Source: Burkholderiaceae bacterium (GTDB lineage: Bacteria > Pseudomonadota > Gammaproteobacteria > Burkholderiales > Burkholderiaceae_E). From it: a DNA stretch of 64,000 nt. Each line of letters opens with the position of its first letter. Position 1 is the first letter of the stretch. The position numbers and the translations under genes were made by a program. Below are positions 40,205-49,441 of this stretch, in pieces. Under the pieces are notes generated by a model, which did no database searches, was not told where the DNA came from, and was given only the letters and a program-made list of their open reading frames with translations. Location of the stretch: contig JAMLIR010000010.1 in assembly GCA_023954045.1 (NCBI GenBank), positions 62,001 to 126,000 of the forward strand. The letters are read 5' to 3'.

Positions 40205-40405
40205 TCAGTCGGCGTCGCCGAGCTTGCGCGCCTCGTCGACCAGCATCACCGGAATGCCGTCGCGAACCGGAAACGCGAGGCGGTCGGCGCGGCAGATCAG
40301 CTCCGCGTCGAGCGGGGTGCCGTCGGCGGCGGTGCCGCCGCGCTCTTGCTGCAGGGGCCCCTTGCACAGCGGGCAGACCAGGATTTCAAGCAGGCGTGCG
40401 TCCAC
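40205..40405 (-). CDS. Trm112/YcaR family small protein
   Basis: 66-residue protein starting with [17 protein letters not shown] then [20 protein letters not shown]. This is the bacterial Trm112-like family, which in eukaryotes activates methyltransferases. The zinc knuckle is incomplete: CPLC is present but only one other Cys is seen. It overlaps the lpxK 3' end by 20 nt and sits between lpxK and kdsB, a conserved Proteobacterial position. A lipid A-related role is not established. Confidence 0.9.
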   Translation of the reverse strand: MDARLLEILVCPLCKGPLQQERGGTAADGTPLDAELICRADRLAFPVRDGIPVMLVDEARKLGDAD

Positions 40406-41426
40406 GGATCGTCTCGGTCAGCCAGTCGATGAGTGCGGGATCGGGGACGGCGCGCACTTCCAGCGCCCAGCAGCGCGTGTCGGCCCATGCCGCGCATTTT
40501 ACGGCGTCCTTCGCGGTCATCACGACGTAGGTGGCCGGCAGCGCCGCGAGTTCGGCGGCGGCGAGCGTCGCGTGGTCGCCCAACTCGACGCAGCGCGGCT
40601 GCAGGCCCAGCGCGCGCAGCGTCGCGAAGAAGCGCTGCGGCGCCGCGATCCCGGCGACGGCCACCATCGGGTGCCCGGCAGCGCGCCGCGCGAACGCCTG
40701 CGGATCGAGCGGCTCGGCGTGGCCGTCGACCGCGACGAAGTGCAGCGGCTCGACCCGGAACCGGTACTGCCGCGGATGCGCGATCGGCGCGGCCGCGTCC
40801 CCGTTGAGCACCACCGCGTCCATCGACGCGGCCTGCGCGAGCGGGGCGCGCAACGGCCCCGCGGGAAGCAGCCGGCCGTTGCCGACGCCGCGCTCGTCGA
40901 AGACGACGAGCTCGACGCTGCGCGCGAGCGTCGCGTGCTGCAGCCCGTCGTCGGAGATCACCACGTCGAGCCCGGGGTGCGCGTCGAGCAGCCGCGCGAG
41001 CGCCTGCGCGCGCCGGCGGCCGGCCGCGACCGGCAGCCCGGTCGTGCGCGCGAGCAGCAGCGGCTCGTCGCCGGCCTGCGCCGGATCGTCGTCCGGGCGC
41101 ACCAGCCGCGCGTCGTCGCGGCTGGCACCGTACCCGCTGGCGACGATTCCGGGGTGCAGCCCGCGCCCGGCCAGCGCTGCGGCGAGCGCCGCGACCAGCG
41201 GCGTCTTGCCGGCGCCGCCGGCGACCAGGTTGCCCACGACGACCACCGGCGGCCGCGGCGCGGGCAGCGCGCGCAGCCGGGCGCGACTGCGGCGCGCGAC
41301 GAGGCCGGTCAGCGCAGCCAGCGGTGCGAGCGCGAGGCGCAGGATCCGCGGTCCCGGGCCGGGCGCGACGTCGTACCAGAGCCGCTGCAGCAGCGATTCG
41401 AAACGCCTGCGCAGCGACGGGCTCAT
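40386..41426 (-). CDS. lpxK: tetraacyldisaccharide 4'-kinase
   Basis: Inner-membrane-associated kinase that phosphorylates the 4' position of the lipid A disaccharide. The 346-residue protein has the P-loop [14 protein letters not shown] at about residues 64-77, [19 protein letters not shown] with the catalytic Asp, and [10 protein letters not shown]. An N-terminal hydrophobic helix ([15 protein letters not shown]) contacts the membrane. It lies 27 nt downstream of exbD and overlaps the Trm112 gene by 20 nt. Confidence 0.96.
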   Translation of the reverse strand: MSPSLRRRFESLLQRLWYDVAPGPGPRILRLALAPLAALTGLVARRSRARLRALPAPRPPVVVVGNLVAGGAGKTPLVAALAAALAGRGLHPGIVASGYGASRDDARLVRPDDDPAQAGDEPLLLARTTGLPVAAGRRRAQALARLLDAHPGLDVVISDDGLQHATLARSVELVVFDERGVGNGRLLPAGPLRAPLAQAASMDAVVLNGDAAAPIAHPRQYRFRVEPLHFVAVDGHAEPLDPQAFARRAAGHPMVAVAGIAAPQRFFATLRALGLQPRCVELGDHATLAAAELAALPATYVVMTAKDAVKCAAWADTRCWALEVRAVPDPALIDWLTETIRGRTPA

Positions 41427-41453
41427 CGGGAACGCGCCGCGCCTCGCCCCGGC

Positions 41454-41924
41454 TCAGCGGCCGCCGGCTCGCGCGGGGGCCGGGCCGCCCGAGGCGCCCC
41501 GCGAGCCGCCCGAGCCGCCCTTGGCCGCGAAGGTCACCTTCGCGACGCCGGCCTGGCGCGCCGCCTCGAGCACCCCGACGACCGCCTGGTGCGTCGCGCC
41601 CGCGTCGGCGTAGATGACCAGCACCGGATCCTTGCGCTCGGCCGCGGCGCGGCTCAGCGCGCCGGCCAGCGCCGCGGGCGCGACGAACTGCGGGCTGCCG
41701 GCGTCGAGCATGTACCGGCCGTCGGTCGACACCGCGACGACGATCTCGCTCGGCCGTTCGGCCGCCTGCTCGGCGTTGGCGCTGGGCAGGTCGACCTGCA
41801 ACTCGGTGAACTTCGAGTAGGTGGTCGTCACCATCAGGAAGATCAGGATCACCAGCAGCACGTCGATCAGCGGGATGAAGTTGATCTCCGGCTCGTCGCG
41901 CCGGACGCCGCGGCGGAAATTCAT
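41454..41924 (-). CDS. exbD: ExbD/TolR biopolymer transport protein
   Basis: Inner-membrane subunit of 156 residues with one N-terminal transmembrane helix. It has FIPLIDVLLVILIFLM (about residues 17-32), where the Asp is the conserved proton-path residue. The periplasmic domain spans about residues 45-135. The last 20 residues are Gly/Ala/Arg-rich and unusual. ATG 41924 overlaps the exbB stop as ATGA. No tonB or receptor gene is adjacent, so whether it serves TonB or another energised process cannot be read. Confidence 0.93.
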   Translation of the reverse strand: MNFRRGVRRDEPEINFIPLIDVLLVILIFLMVTTTYSKFTELQVDLPSANAEQAAERPSEIVVAVSTDGRYMLDAGSPQFVAPAALAGALSRAAAERKDPVLVIYADAGATHQAVVGVLEAARQAGVAKVTFAAKGGSGGSRGASGGPAPARAGGR

Positions 41925-42529
41925 CGCTGCAGGCTGCGCAGCGTGTCGACCAGGCGCAGCGACTGCTGCTCCATCTCGACCAGGTACGAGTCGACGCGCG
42001 CGCGGAAGTGGCGGTAGGCGATCATCGCCGGGATCGCGATCATGATGCCCAGCGCGGTGTTGTACAGCGCGACCGAGATCCCGTGCGCCAGCTGCTGCGG
42101 GTTGGCGGCGCCGGTGGGCGCCTGCGAGCCGAAGATCTCGATCATGCCGACGACGGTGCCGAACAGGCCCATCAGCGGCGCCGTGGCCGCGATCGTGCCC
42201 AGCGCCGACAGGTAGCGCTCGAGATCGTGCGCGACCGCGCGCCCGGTCTCCTCCATCGCTTCCTTCATCAGCTCGCGGCCCGCGTCCTCCTGGCGCAGCC
42301 CGCTCGCCAGCACGCGGCCGAGCGGCGAGTTGGCGGACAGCTTGTTCAGCAGTTCGGGCGTGATCGGCTGCGAGCGGCGCAGCGCGACCACCTCCTCGAG
42401 CAGGCCCGGGGGCAGCACTTTCGCGCGCTTCAGCGACAGGAACCGTTCGATGATCAGCGCGACTGCGGCGATCGAAGCGAGGATCAGGAACCACACCGGC
42501 CAGCCGGCCGCCTGGATCAGGGACAGCAA
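41921..42529 (-). CDS. exbB: ExbB/TolQ/MotA proton channel protein
   Basis: Inner-membrane subunit of about 202 residues with three transmembrane helices: LIQAAGWPVWFLILASIAAV near the start, then two in the C-terminal half. The family core reads LSALGTIAATAPLMGLFGTV, and NTALGIMIAIPAMIAYRHF forms the last helix. No ATG or GTG fits the N-terminus; TTG at 42529 with CGGAG 6 nt upstream is the best start. It is the first gene of a five-gene minus-strand operon ending with kdsB. Confidence 0.93.
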   Translation of the reverse strand: MLSLIQAAGWPVWFLILASIAAVALIIERFLSLKRAKVLPPGLLEEVVALRRSQPITPELLNKLSANSPLGRVLASGLRQEDAGRELMKEAMEETGRAVAHDLERYLSALGTIAATAPLMGLFGTVVGMIEIFGSQAPTGAANPQQLAHGISVALYNTALGIMIAIPAMIAYRHFRARVDSYLVEMEQQSLRLVDTLRSLQR

Positions 42530-42564
42530 ATCGTTCTCCGAGGGGGACCACGCAAGGGCCCGCA

Positions 42565-42594
42565 ATTGTCGGGTCTTTTTACGGACACGGGCAA
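42565..42594 (-). promoter_or_regulatory. predicted exbB operon promoter
   Basis: TTGCCC (42594-42589) and GACAAT (42570-42565) on the minus strand are separated by 18 nt and lie about 36 nt upstream of the exbB TTG start. Confidence 0.5.
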
Positions 42595-42727
42595 GTTCGC
42601 CCGCCGGACGGCCGATCGCGGACGAGGAGGGCGCGAAACCTGTGGACAAGTCTGTGAGTAACGCGCCGCACAACCTGCGCCGCCCGGCGCCCGGCCTCGC
42701 TGCGCCGGGAAACCCTCCTGCAAGGCA

Positions 42728-42755
42728 GCGGAATTTCCGCTGCGAATCATATACT
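42728..42755 (+). promoter_or_regulatory. xseA promoter region with palindrome at the -35 position
   Basis: The palindrome GCGGAATTTCCGC (42728-42740) covers the expected -35 region of a TATACT -10 box (42750-42755). The predicted leader to xseA is about 83 nt. The palindrome may be an operator; no -35 consensus is evident. Confidence 0.45.
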
Positions 42756-42844
42756 TGGACCTCGCACCCGAACGCTGGCCGGGTGCGCCGCGCAACGCAA
42801 TGGCGCGACGCGGGCGTGTGGAAAGCTGTCGACCGGAAAGGCGC

Positions 42845-44203
42845 ATGAATACTGGATCCACGGCCGGAAATCACGGTCTGGCGCGGGAAATTCTCACTGT
42901 TGGCCAGCTGAACCGCATGGTGGCTGGGTTGTTGCAACGCAGTGTCCCGCCGGTCTGGGTGACGGGCGAACTGTCGAACGTGACCCGTGCCGCGAGCGGG
43001 CACTGGTACTTCACGCTGAAGGACGCCGCGGCGCAGGTGCGCGCGGTGATGTTCCGGGGCCGCGCGCAATACGTCGACTTCTCGCCGCGCGAGGGCGACC
43101 GCGTCGAGGTCCGAGCGTCGGTGACGCTGTACGAGCCGCGCGGCGACTACCAGCTCGCGGTCGAGTCGATGCGCCGCGCCGGCGCCGGCGACCTGTACCA
43201 GCGCTTCCTGCAATTGAAGGCGCGGCTGCAGGCCGAGGGCTTGTTCGACCCGCAGCGCAAGCGGCCGCTGCCGGCGCTGCCGCGCGCGATCGGCATCGTC
43301 ACCTCGCCGCAGGCGGCGGCGCTGCGCGACGTGCTGACGACGCTGCGCCGGCGCTCGCCCGGCGTGCCGGTCGTCGTCTATCCGACGCCGGTGCAGGGGG
43401 CCGATGCCCCGGCGGCGATCGTCGCCGCGCTGGGCGCCGCGGCGCGTCGGCGCGAGTGCGACGTGTTGCTGCTGGTGCGCGGGGGCGGGTCGATCGAGGA
43501 CCTGTGGGCGTTCAACGACGAGGCGGTCGCGCGCGCGGTCGCGGCTTCGCCGATCCCGGTGGTCAGCGGAGTCGGCCACGAGACCGACTTCACGATCGCC
43601 GATTTCGTCGCCGACCAGCGGGCGCCCACGCCGACCGCGGCTGCGGCGCTGGCCGCGCCCGACCGGCGCGAGCTGCTGCAGGCCGCAGACGCACTGGGCG
43701 AGCGCATCGCACGCGCCTGGGCGCGGCTCGTCGAATCGCTGGAGCAACGGCTGGACACGGGTGCACGGCTGCTGCGTTCGCCGAGCACGCAGTGGCAGGA
43801 GCGGGCGCTCAGGCTGCGCGCGCTCGCCGACCGCATCGCGGCCGCCGGCCGCCACTCGCTCGAGCAACGCGCGATGGGCGTCGAGCGGCTGCGTGCGGGA
43901 CTGCGCGCGCCGCGGCTCGACGTCGCCGCGCACCGCCTCGACGCGGCCGCGCAGGGCCTGCTGCGCGTTGCGCAGGTGTCGCTCGACCGGCGCGAGGAGC
44001 GCATCGGGCGGCTCGAGGGCGCGCTGGCACTGGTGAGCCCGCAGGCGGTGCTCGAGCGCGGCTACGCGATCGTGCGCGATGCCGCGGGGCAGGTCGTGCG
44101 CGCCCCCGGCGACACCGCGGTCGGCGACGCGCTGTCGGTCACGCTCGCGCGGGGAGGGTTGCGCGTCGAGGTCCGCGAGACTTCGCAGGACGGCCCCGCT
44201 TGA
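42845..44203 (+). CDS. xseA: exodeoxyribonuclease VII large subunit
   Basis: Catalytic subunit of ExoVII, which degrades single-stranded DNA. The 452-residue protein has an N-terminal OB domain (LTVGQLNRMVAGLL, then VWVTGELSNVTRAASGHWYF). The catalytic region includes GIVTSPQAAALRDVL, LVRGGGSIEDLWAFNDE and GVGHETDFTIADFVAD. A long helical segment at about residues 280-400 follows. ATG 42845 has GGAAAGG upstream; an in-frame ATG at 42755 adds 30 unconserved residues. The small subunit xseB is not in the window, as is usual when the genes are unlinked. Confidence 0.96.
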   Translation: MNTGSTAGNHGLAREILTVGQLNRMVAGLLQRSVPPVWVTGELSNVTRAASGHWYFTLKDAAAQVRAVMFRGRAQYVDFSPREGDRVEVRASVTLYEPRGDYQLAVESMRRAGAGDLYQRFLQLKARLQAEGLFDPQRKRPLPALPRAIGIVTSPQAAALRDVLTTLRRRSPGVPVVVYPTPVQGADAPAAIVAALGAAARRRECDVLLLVRGGGSIEDLWAFNDEAVARAVAASPIPVVSGVGHETDFTIADFVADQRAPTPTAAAALAAPDRRELLQAADALGERIARAWARLVESLEQRLDTGARLLRSPSTQWQERALRLRALADRIAAAGRHSLEQRAMGVERLRAGLRAPRLDVAAHRLDAAAQGLLRVAQVSLDRREERIGRLEGALALVSPQAVLERGYAIVRDAAGQVVRAPGDTAVGDALSVTLARGGLRVEVRETSQDGPA

Positions 44204-44225
44204 CCCGCACGGCGGGGTGGCCGCG

Positions 44226-44255
44226 TTGGCCGGCGCCGCGCTTTCGTCCTAGAAT
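44226..44255 (+). promoter_or_regulatory. predicted sodB promoter
   Basis: TTGGCC (44226-44231) and TAGAAT (44250-44255) with an 18-nt spacer, 63 nt upstream of sodB ATG. The 115-nt gap after xseA suggests independent sodB transcription. Confidence 0.6.
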
Positions 44256-44318
44256 CGACCGTTCCGGCGCGCGCCAGGCCGGCGCCGCGACTCCACCCGA
44301 ACGACAAGGACAAGCAAC

Positions 44319-44900
44319 ATGGAACACACCCTCCCGGCGCTGCCGTACGCGATGGATGCACTGGCCCCGCACATCTCGAGGGAGACGTTCGAGTACCACT
44401 ACGGCAAGCATCACCAGGCCTACGTCACCAACCTGAACAACCTGATCAAGGGCACCGAGTTCGAGAACCTCGGGCTCGAGGACATCGTGAAGAAAGCCTC
44501 GGGCGGCGTGTTCAACAACGCGGCGCAGGTCTGGAACCACACGTTCTTCTGGTCGAGCATGAAGCCGGGCGGTGGCGGCGAGCCGAAGGGCGCGCTCGCC
44601 GATGCGATCGCCCGCAAGTGGGGTTCGTTCGCCGCCTTCAAGGAAGCGTTCACGAAGAGCGCGGTCGGCAACTTCGGCTCGGGCTGGACCTGGCTGGTGA
44701 AGAAGTCCGACGGCTCGGTCGACATCGTCAACACCAGCAACGCGGCGACACCGCTCACCACCGCCGACAAGGCGCTGCTGACGATCGACGTCTGGGAGCA
44801 CGCCTACTACATCGACTATCGGAACGCGCGTCCGAAGTTCGTCGAGACCTTCCTGAACAGTCTCGCGAACTGGGACTTCGCCGCGAAGAACTTCGGCTGA
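44319..44900 (+). CDS. sodB: iron superoxide dismutase
   Basis: Cytosolic superoxide dismutase of 193 residues. Metal ligands are visible: His27 in [11 protein letters not shown], His in [11 protein letters not shown], and Asp and His in [11 protein letters not shown]. The Gln of [11 protein letters not shown] and the tail [12 protein letters not shown] indicate the Fe type rather than Mn. AAGGA precedes ATG 44319. It is preceded by its own promoter and followed 20 nt later by the GlsB/YeaQ gene. Confidence 0.96.
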   Translation: MEHTLPALPYAMDALAPHISRETFEYHYGKHHQAYVTNLNNLIKGTEFENLGLEDIVKKASGGVFNNAAQVWNHTFFWSSMKPGGGGEPKGALADAIARKWGSFAAFKEAFTKSAVGNFGSGWTWLVKKSDGSVDIVNTSNAATPLTTADKALLTIDVWEHAYYIDYRNARPKFVETFLNSLANWDFAAKNFG

Positions 44901-44920
44901 CGACAACGGGAGCGCTGACC

Positions 44921-45175
44921 ATGGGTAGCCTGATCTGGACCGCCATCATCGGCCTGGTGGTGGGCGCAGTTGCCAAGTTCGTGATGCCCGGCACGCAGGG
45001 CGGCGGCATCATCGTCACGATGGTGCTGGGCATCGTCGGCTCGTTCGTCGCGACCTTCGTCGGGCAGGCGGCCGGCTTGTATCCGGCGGGCGCCAGCGCC
45101 GGCTTCATCGCGTCGGTGGTCGGCGCGATCGTCGTGCTCTGGGTCTACGGCAAGTTCTTCCGCAAGGGCGGCTGA
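44921..45175 (+). CDS. GlsB/YeaQ/YmgE family membrane protein
   Basis: 84-residue protein with three hydrophobic helices typical of the transglycosylase-associated/GlsB family (Pfam Transgly_assoc). It reads WTAIIGLVVGAVAKFVMPG at the start, GGGIIVTMVLGIVGSFVATF in the middle, and SVVGAIVVLWVYGKFF at the end. Members are induced by stress, but the activity is unclear. GGGAG precedes ATG 44921. It probably shares the sodB transcript, as it is only 20 nt downstream. Confidence 0.92.
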   Translation: MGSLIWTAIIGLVVGAVAKFVMPGTQGGGIIVTMVLGIVGSFVATFVGQAAGLYPAGASAGFIASVVGAIVVLWVYGKFFRKGG

Positions 45176-45190
45176 GCGGCCCGCGGCGCC

Positions 45191-45778
45191 TCACTGGCGC
45201 CGCGCCTGCCCCGGGAACACGCTCGGGTTGAGCAGCTTCGCGCCGGCCGCGAGCGCGCGCCGCGCGAACCAGCCCTGTTCCATTTCCAGCGCGAAGCGCA
45301 CCGGCGCCTTCGCGCAGTGGCCGTCCTCGGTGCGCGGCGCCATGTCCTCGATGTTGACGATCCGGCCGTCGTCGTCGAGGAACGCGATGGACAGGGGCAG
45401 CAGCGTGTTGCGCATCCAGAAGCACCAGGCGCGCGGCTCCTCGAAGACGAACAGCATTCCTTCGTTCGGGCCGAGCCGCTCGCGCATCATCAGGCCGATC
45501 TCGCGCGACTGCGGCGTGGCCGCCACTTCCGCGAGCACGAACTGCATGCCGGCCTGCAGCCGCACCACCGGCAGTTTCGGTTGCGGCGCGGCCTGCCCGA
45601 GCGCCGCGAGCGGCGCGGCGATCAGCGCCGCCATGCCGGCGCCGGCGAGCAGGCGCCGCAGCGGAAGCAGGCGGCGCCCGCCGGGCGAATGCGCAGGCGC
45701 CGCGCCGGGCGCCTTCGCAGGTGCGGCGCCGGGCGCCTTCTCGGGTGCGGCGCCTAGCGCCTCGGGGCTCGTCTTCAT
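45191..45778 (-). CDS. DUF192 exported protein with N-terminal repeat
   Basis: 195-residue protein. After [17 protein letters not shown], an octapeptide with the pattern GAAPxKAP is repeated about three times. A basic, hydrophobic segment ([19 protein letters not shown], about residues 43-61) acts as a signal or anchor. The DUF192 domain (about residues 75-185) has [19 protein letters not shown] and [18 protein letters not shown]. Its function is unknown. Start 45778 is the first ATG after unconserved codons; a start nearer the signal segment is possible because the repeats precede it unusually. Confidence 0.85.
   Translation of the reverse strand: MKTSPEALGAAPEKAPGAAPAKAPGAAPAHSPGGRRLLPLRRLLAGAGMAALIAAPLAALGQAAPQPKLPVVRLQAGMQFVLAEVAATPQSREIGLMMRERLGPNEGMLFVFEEPRAWCFWMRNTLLPLSIAFLDDDGRIVNIEDMAPRTEDGHCAKAPVRFALEMEQGWFARRALAAGAKLLNPSVFPGQARRQ
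45693..45764. repeat. three 24-bp tandem repeats in the DUF192 gene
   Basis: Units at 45693-45716, 45717-45740 and 45741-45764 share GCGCCGGGCGCCTTC-type text, the third copy being diverged. They encode the GAAPxKAP repeats ahead of the signal segment. Confidence 0.75.
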
Positions 45779-45828
45779 CGCGCCATGGTGCCCGCGTTCG
45801 CCGCGCAGGAAAAGGTGCGGCGCTGCGG

Positions 45829-45834
45829 CATAAT
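45829..45834 (+). promoter_or_regulatory. possible -10 box for icd
   Basis: CATAAT lies 36 nt upstream of icd ATG in the 92-nt divergent gap with the DUF192 gene. No clear -35 is visible. Confidence 0.35.
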
Positions 45835-45870
45835 TGCGAATTCGCCCACTTCCCACGAGGAATCCCCGGC

Positions 45871-47124
<1,254 letters not shown>

Positions 47125-47196
47125 TCGCGCAGGCTACGCGGTGCAGCTGCGAAATCCGGCCGGCACGTCGTTGCGGCCTTGCCTGCGGCTTTCCCC

Positions 47197-48327
47197 ATGA
47201 CCCATCGCATCACCGTGCTCGGTGCCGGCTTCGCCGGCCTGTCAACCGTGCACGAACTGCGCCGGCGCGATCCCGACGTTGCGATCGCGCTGGTCGCACC
47301 GCGCCCCGAACTGCACTACCTGCCGGGGATCATCTGGATTCCCAGCGGCCTGCGCCGGCGCGAGCAGCTGGTCGTTCCGCTGGACCGGTTCTTCGAGCGG
47401 ACGCGCGTGCAGTTCCGCGCCGCCGAGGTCACCGGGCTGCGTGACGGCGGCCGCGTCGTCCAGACCAGCGCCGGCGACGTCGCCAACGACGCGCTGGTGA
47501 TCGCCACCGGCGGGCGCTTCATCAGGAAGCTGCCCGGCATCGAGCACGCGATCACCCCCTGCGAGGGGATCGCAGCGGCCGAGCGGATCCGCGACCGGCT
47601 GCGCGAGATGCAGGGCGGCACGATCGCCCTGGGCTTCGCCGGCAACCCGAACGAGCCGTCGGCGATGCGCGGCGGCCCGATGTTCGAGTTCCTGTTCGGG
47701 ATCGACGCGCAGCTGCGCCGCGAGGGCCGGCGCGAGCGTTTCGAGCTGTTGTTCTTCAGCCCCGCCGCCGAGCCCGGCAACCGGCTCGGGCCCAGGGCCG
47801 TGAAGCACCTGCTGGCCGAGATGGCGCGCCGGGGCGTGCGCACGCACCTGGGCCACAAGCTCGTGCGCTTCGACGCCGACCGCGTGGTCACCGAGGGCGG
47901 CGAGTTCCCGGCCGACCTGATCCTGTTCATGCCGGGGATGACCGGCAACGCGTGGTTCGACGCGACCGACCTGCCGCGTTCGCCGGGCGGCCTCGTTCAG
48001 GCCGATGCGCAGTGCCGCGTGCCGGGCCGGGAGCGCGTCTACGTGGTCGGCGACTCGGGAAGCTTTCCCGGGCCTGACTGGATGCCCAAGCAGGCCCACA
48101 TGGCCGACCTGCAGGCCGCGGCCGCCGCGGCGAACCTGCTCGCCGACCTGCGGGGCAGGGCATCGAGCGAGACCTTCAAGGTCGAGCTCGTCTGCATCGT
48201 CGACGCGATCGACCGGGGCACGCTTGTGTATCGCGACCCCGGCCGCAACGTGCTGCTGCCGTCGGCGCGCGTGTTTCACTGGGCCAAGCGGGCCTTCGAG
48301 TGGAACTACCTGCGCCGCTACCGCTGA
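47197..48327 (+). CDS. SQR/NDH-2-like FAD-dependent oxidoreductase lacking a canonical SQR cysteine
   Basis: Flavoprotein of 376 residues with two dinucleotide-binding folds: ITVLGAGFAGLSTVHEL at residues 5-21, and VYVVGDSGSF near residue 286. The layout resembles sulfide:quinone oxidoreductases (LHYLPGIIWIPSGLRR, MPKQAHMADLQAAAAAANLL). Cys residues occur at 122, 273 and 333. The region that carries the central catalytic Cys of type I SQR reads NPNEPSAMRGGPMFEF, without Cys. Sulfide oxidation is therefore uncertain; a quinone-linked oxidoreductase is safer. The C-terminal amphipathic residues could bind the membrane. A globin gene starts 8 nt later. Confidence 0.8.
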   Translation: MTHRITVLGAGFAGLSTVHELRRRDPDVAIALVAPRPELHYLPGIIWIPSGLRRREQLVVPLDRFFERTRVQFRAAEVTGLRDGGRVVQTSAGDVANDALVIATGGRFIRKLPGIEHAITPCEGIAAAERIRDRLREMQGGTIALGFAGNPNEPSAMRGGPMFEFLFGIDAQLRREGRRERFELLFFSPAAEPGNRLGPRAVKHLLAEMARRGVRTHLGHKLVRFDADRVVTEGGEFPADLILFMPGMTGNAWFDATDLPRSPGGLVQADAQCRVPGRERVYVVGDSGSFPGPDWMPKQAHMADLQAAAAAANLLADLRGRASSETFKVELVCIVDAIDRGTLVYRDPGRNVLLPSARVFHWAKRAFEWNYLRRYR

Positions 48328-48335
48328 GCGCCCCG

Positions 48336-48779
48336 TTGTCCGGATCTCCAGAACGGCCCGCGCAGGCGGCACCGCAGCCCAGCGTCTACGAGCGCATCGG
48401 CGGCGCCGACGGCGTGCGGGCGCTGGTCGCGCGCTTCTACGAGCTGATGGACGAACTGCCCGAGGCGTACCGGGTGCGGCGGCTGCACCCGGAGAGCCTG
48501 GCGGGCAGCGCCGACAGCCTGTTCAAGTTCCTCAGCGGCTGGTTCGGCGGGCCGCCGCTCTACGTCGCCGAGCGCGGCCACCCGAGGCTCAGGATGCGGC
48601 ACCTGCCGTACGCGATCGGTCCGGCCGAGCGCGACGAATGGCTGCTGTGCATGCGCCAGGCGCTGGCCGAGCAGGTGAAGGACGACGCGCTGCGCGCGCT
48701 GGTCGACCGCGCCTTCACCGAGATGGCCGACCACATGGTCAACACCGCCCCTGGGCTCGCACCGCGAGGCGCCCGGTAG
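48336..48779 (+). CDS. group II truncated hemoglobin
   Basis: Heme protein of about 147 residues. The globin core starts at VYERIGGADGVRALVARFYELM with the B10 Tyr, continues with LFKFLSGWFGGPPLYV, and has the proximal His in LRMRHLPYAIG and the group II Trp at G8 in DEWLLCMRQAL. Truncated hemoglobins handle O2, NO or sulfide. The start is unclear: TTG 48336 lies 8 nt after the upstream gene; GTG 48300 would overlap it by 28 nt. It appears to be co-transcribed with the SQR-like flavoprotein, a possible reductase partner (inference). Confidence 0.88.
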   Translation: MSGSPERPAQAAPQPSVYERIGGADGVRALVARFYELMDELPEAYRVRRLHPESLAGSADSLFKFLSGWFGGPPLYVAERGHPRLRMRHLPYAIGPAERDEWLLCMRQALAEQVKDDALRALVDRAFTEMADHMVNTAPGLAPRGAR

Positions 48780-48846
48780 AAACGAAGGGAAGGACGGGAA
48801 GGCGGGAACGACGGAGAAGAGGCCGGGGCGGCGATCACCGGCGCTC

Positions 48847-48860
48847 CGGCCGATCGGCCG
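48847..48860. repeat. 14-bp palindrome between globin and cold-shock genes
   Basis: CGGCCGATCGGCCG is a perfect palindrome in the 132-nt convergent gap. No T-run follows. It may contribute to transcript ends of either gene. Confidence 0.35.
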
Positions 48861-48911
48861 CGCCGCTCGAGGTCCCGCGAAGGGGCCCCGAGGGCGCCGT
48901 TCGTCGGGGCG

Positions 48912-49115
48912 TCAGGCCGACTGGATGTTGGACGCCTGCTTGCCTTTCGGCCCCGCGACCACGTCGAACTGGACCTTCTGCCCCTCTTTCAGGGTCTTGA
49001 AGCCGTTCATCTGGATCGCCGAGAAGTGCGCGAACAGATCCTCTCCTCCATCGTCGGGGGTGATGAAACCGTACCCCTTCGAATCGTTGAACCACTTGAC
49101 GGTACCTGTAGCCAT
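48912..49115 (-). CDS. cold-shock domain protein (CspA family)
   Basis: 67-residue single-domain nucleic-acid chaperone that destabilises mRNA structure. RNP-1 is [10 protein letters not shown] and RNP-2 is DLFAHFSAI; the start [14 protein letters not shown] and the tail QASNIQSA are typical. AAGGA precedes ATG 49115 by about 9 nt. A predicted promoter about 195 nt upstream would give a long untranslated leader, as in cold-inducible csp genes. Whether this paralogue is cold-induced is not shown by sequence. Confidence 0.96.
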   Translation of the reverse strand: MATGTVKWFNDSKGYGFITPDDGGEDLFAHFSAIQMNGFKTLKEGQKVQFDVVAGPKGKQASNIQSA

Positions 49116-49309
49116 GCCTGCCTATCCTTCATTGCCAATGGACAAGGTCGGCCAGACCAGAGGCTGCAGAGAGCGAGGCGCGACGCGCCGGGATCCCACT
49201 GACACGACCAGTTGTGCAACCGGTGCCTTGAAAGCAGTGGCGCCGCACCCCAACTGCCGAGAACCACGGAAGCGAGGCGTCTGCGGGAAAGACCCCGGAT
49301 AGCGCTCGG

Positions 49310-49338
49310 ATTCTTTGGCAAAAATGTTCCTCCGTCAA
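49310..49338 (-). promoter_or_regulatory. predicted csp promoter
   Basis: TTGACG (49338-49333) and AAGAAT (49315-49310) on the minus strand have an exact 17-nt spacer. The start point would be near 49303, about 188 nt upstream of the coding sequence. Confidence 0.6.
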
Positions 49339-49410
49339 GAGCGGTTCGGCAAAACCCCGACAGCTTCGTGAACGCCGTCACGGTCGTCGGAAAAGGCCCC
49401 CGGCACGTTG

Positions 49411-49438
49411 TTGCATGGGGTGGACGACTCGCTAGAAT
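49411..49438 (+). promoter_or_regulatory. predicted clpS promoter placed directly before the start codon
   Basis: TTGCAT (49411-49416) and TAGAAT (49433-49438) have a 16-nt spacer. The second in-frame ATG of clpS (49445) begins 6 nt after the -10 box, so the mRNA may be leaderless. Confidence 0.5.
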
Positions 49439-49441
49439 GGG

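Larger units (their letters stand above)
42530..42844. other. 315-nt divergent regulatory region between exbB and xseA
   Basis: No gene is supported here. Visible elements are an exbB promoter (42594-42565, minus), a lone DnaA-box-like TTGTCCACA (42649-42641, minus), a GCGGAA-T-TTCCGC palindrome (42728-42740) and a TATACT -10 box (42750-42755) toward xseA. Confidence 0.6.
49116..49441. other. 326-nt divergent region holding the csp leader and both promoters
   Basis: No protein gene is supported. The minus strand from about 49303 down to 49116 is a predicted 188-nt csp 5' leader. The csp promoter is at 49338-49310, and the clpS promoter at 49411-49438 points the other way. Confidence 0.55.

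Noticed and set aside
42641-42649. DnaA-box-like TTGTCCACA upstream of exbB, as a sign of an origin
   Set aside because: It is a single copy with one mismatch to the consensus, with no AT-rich unwinding region and no dnaA, dnaN or parAB genes nearby.
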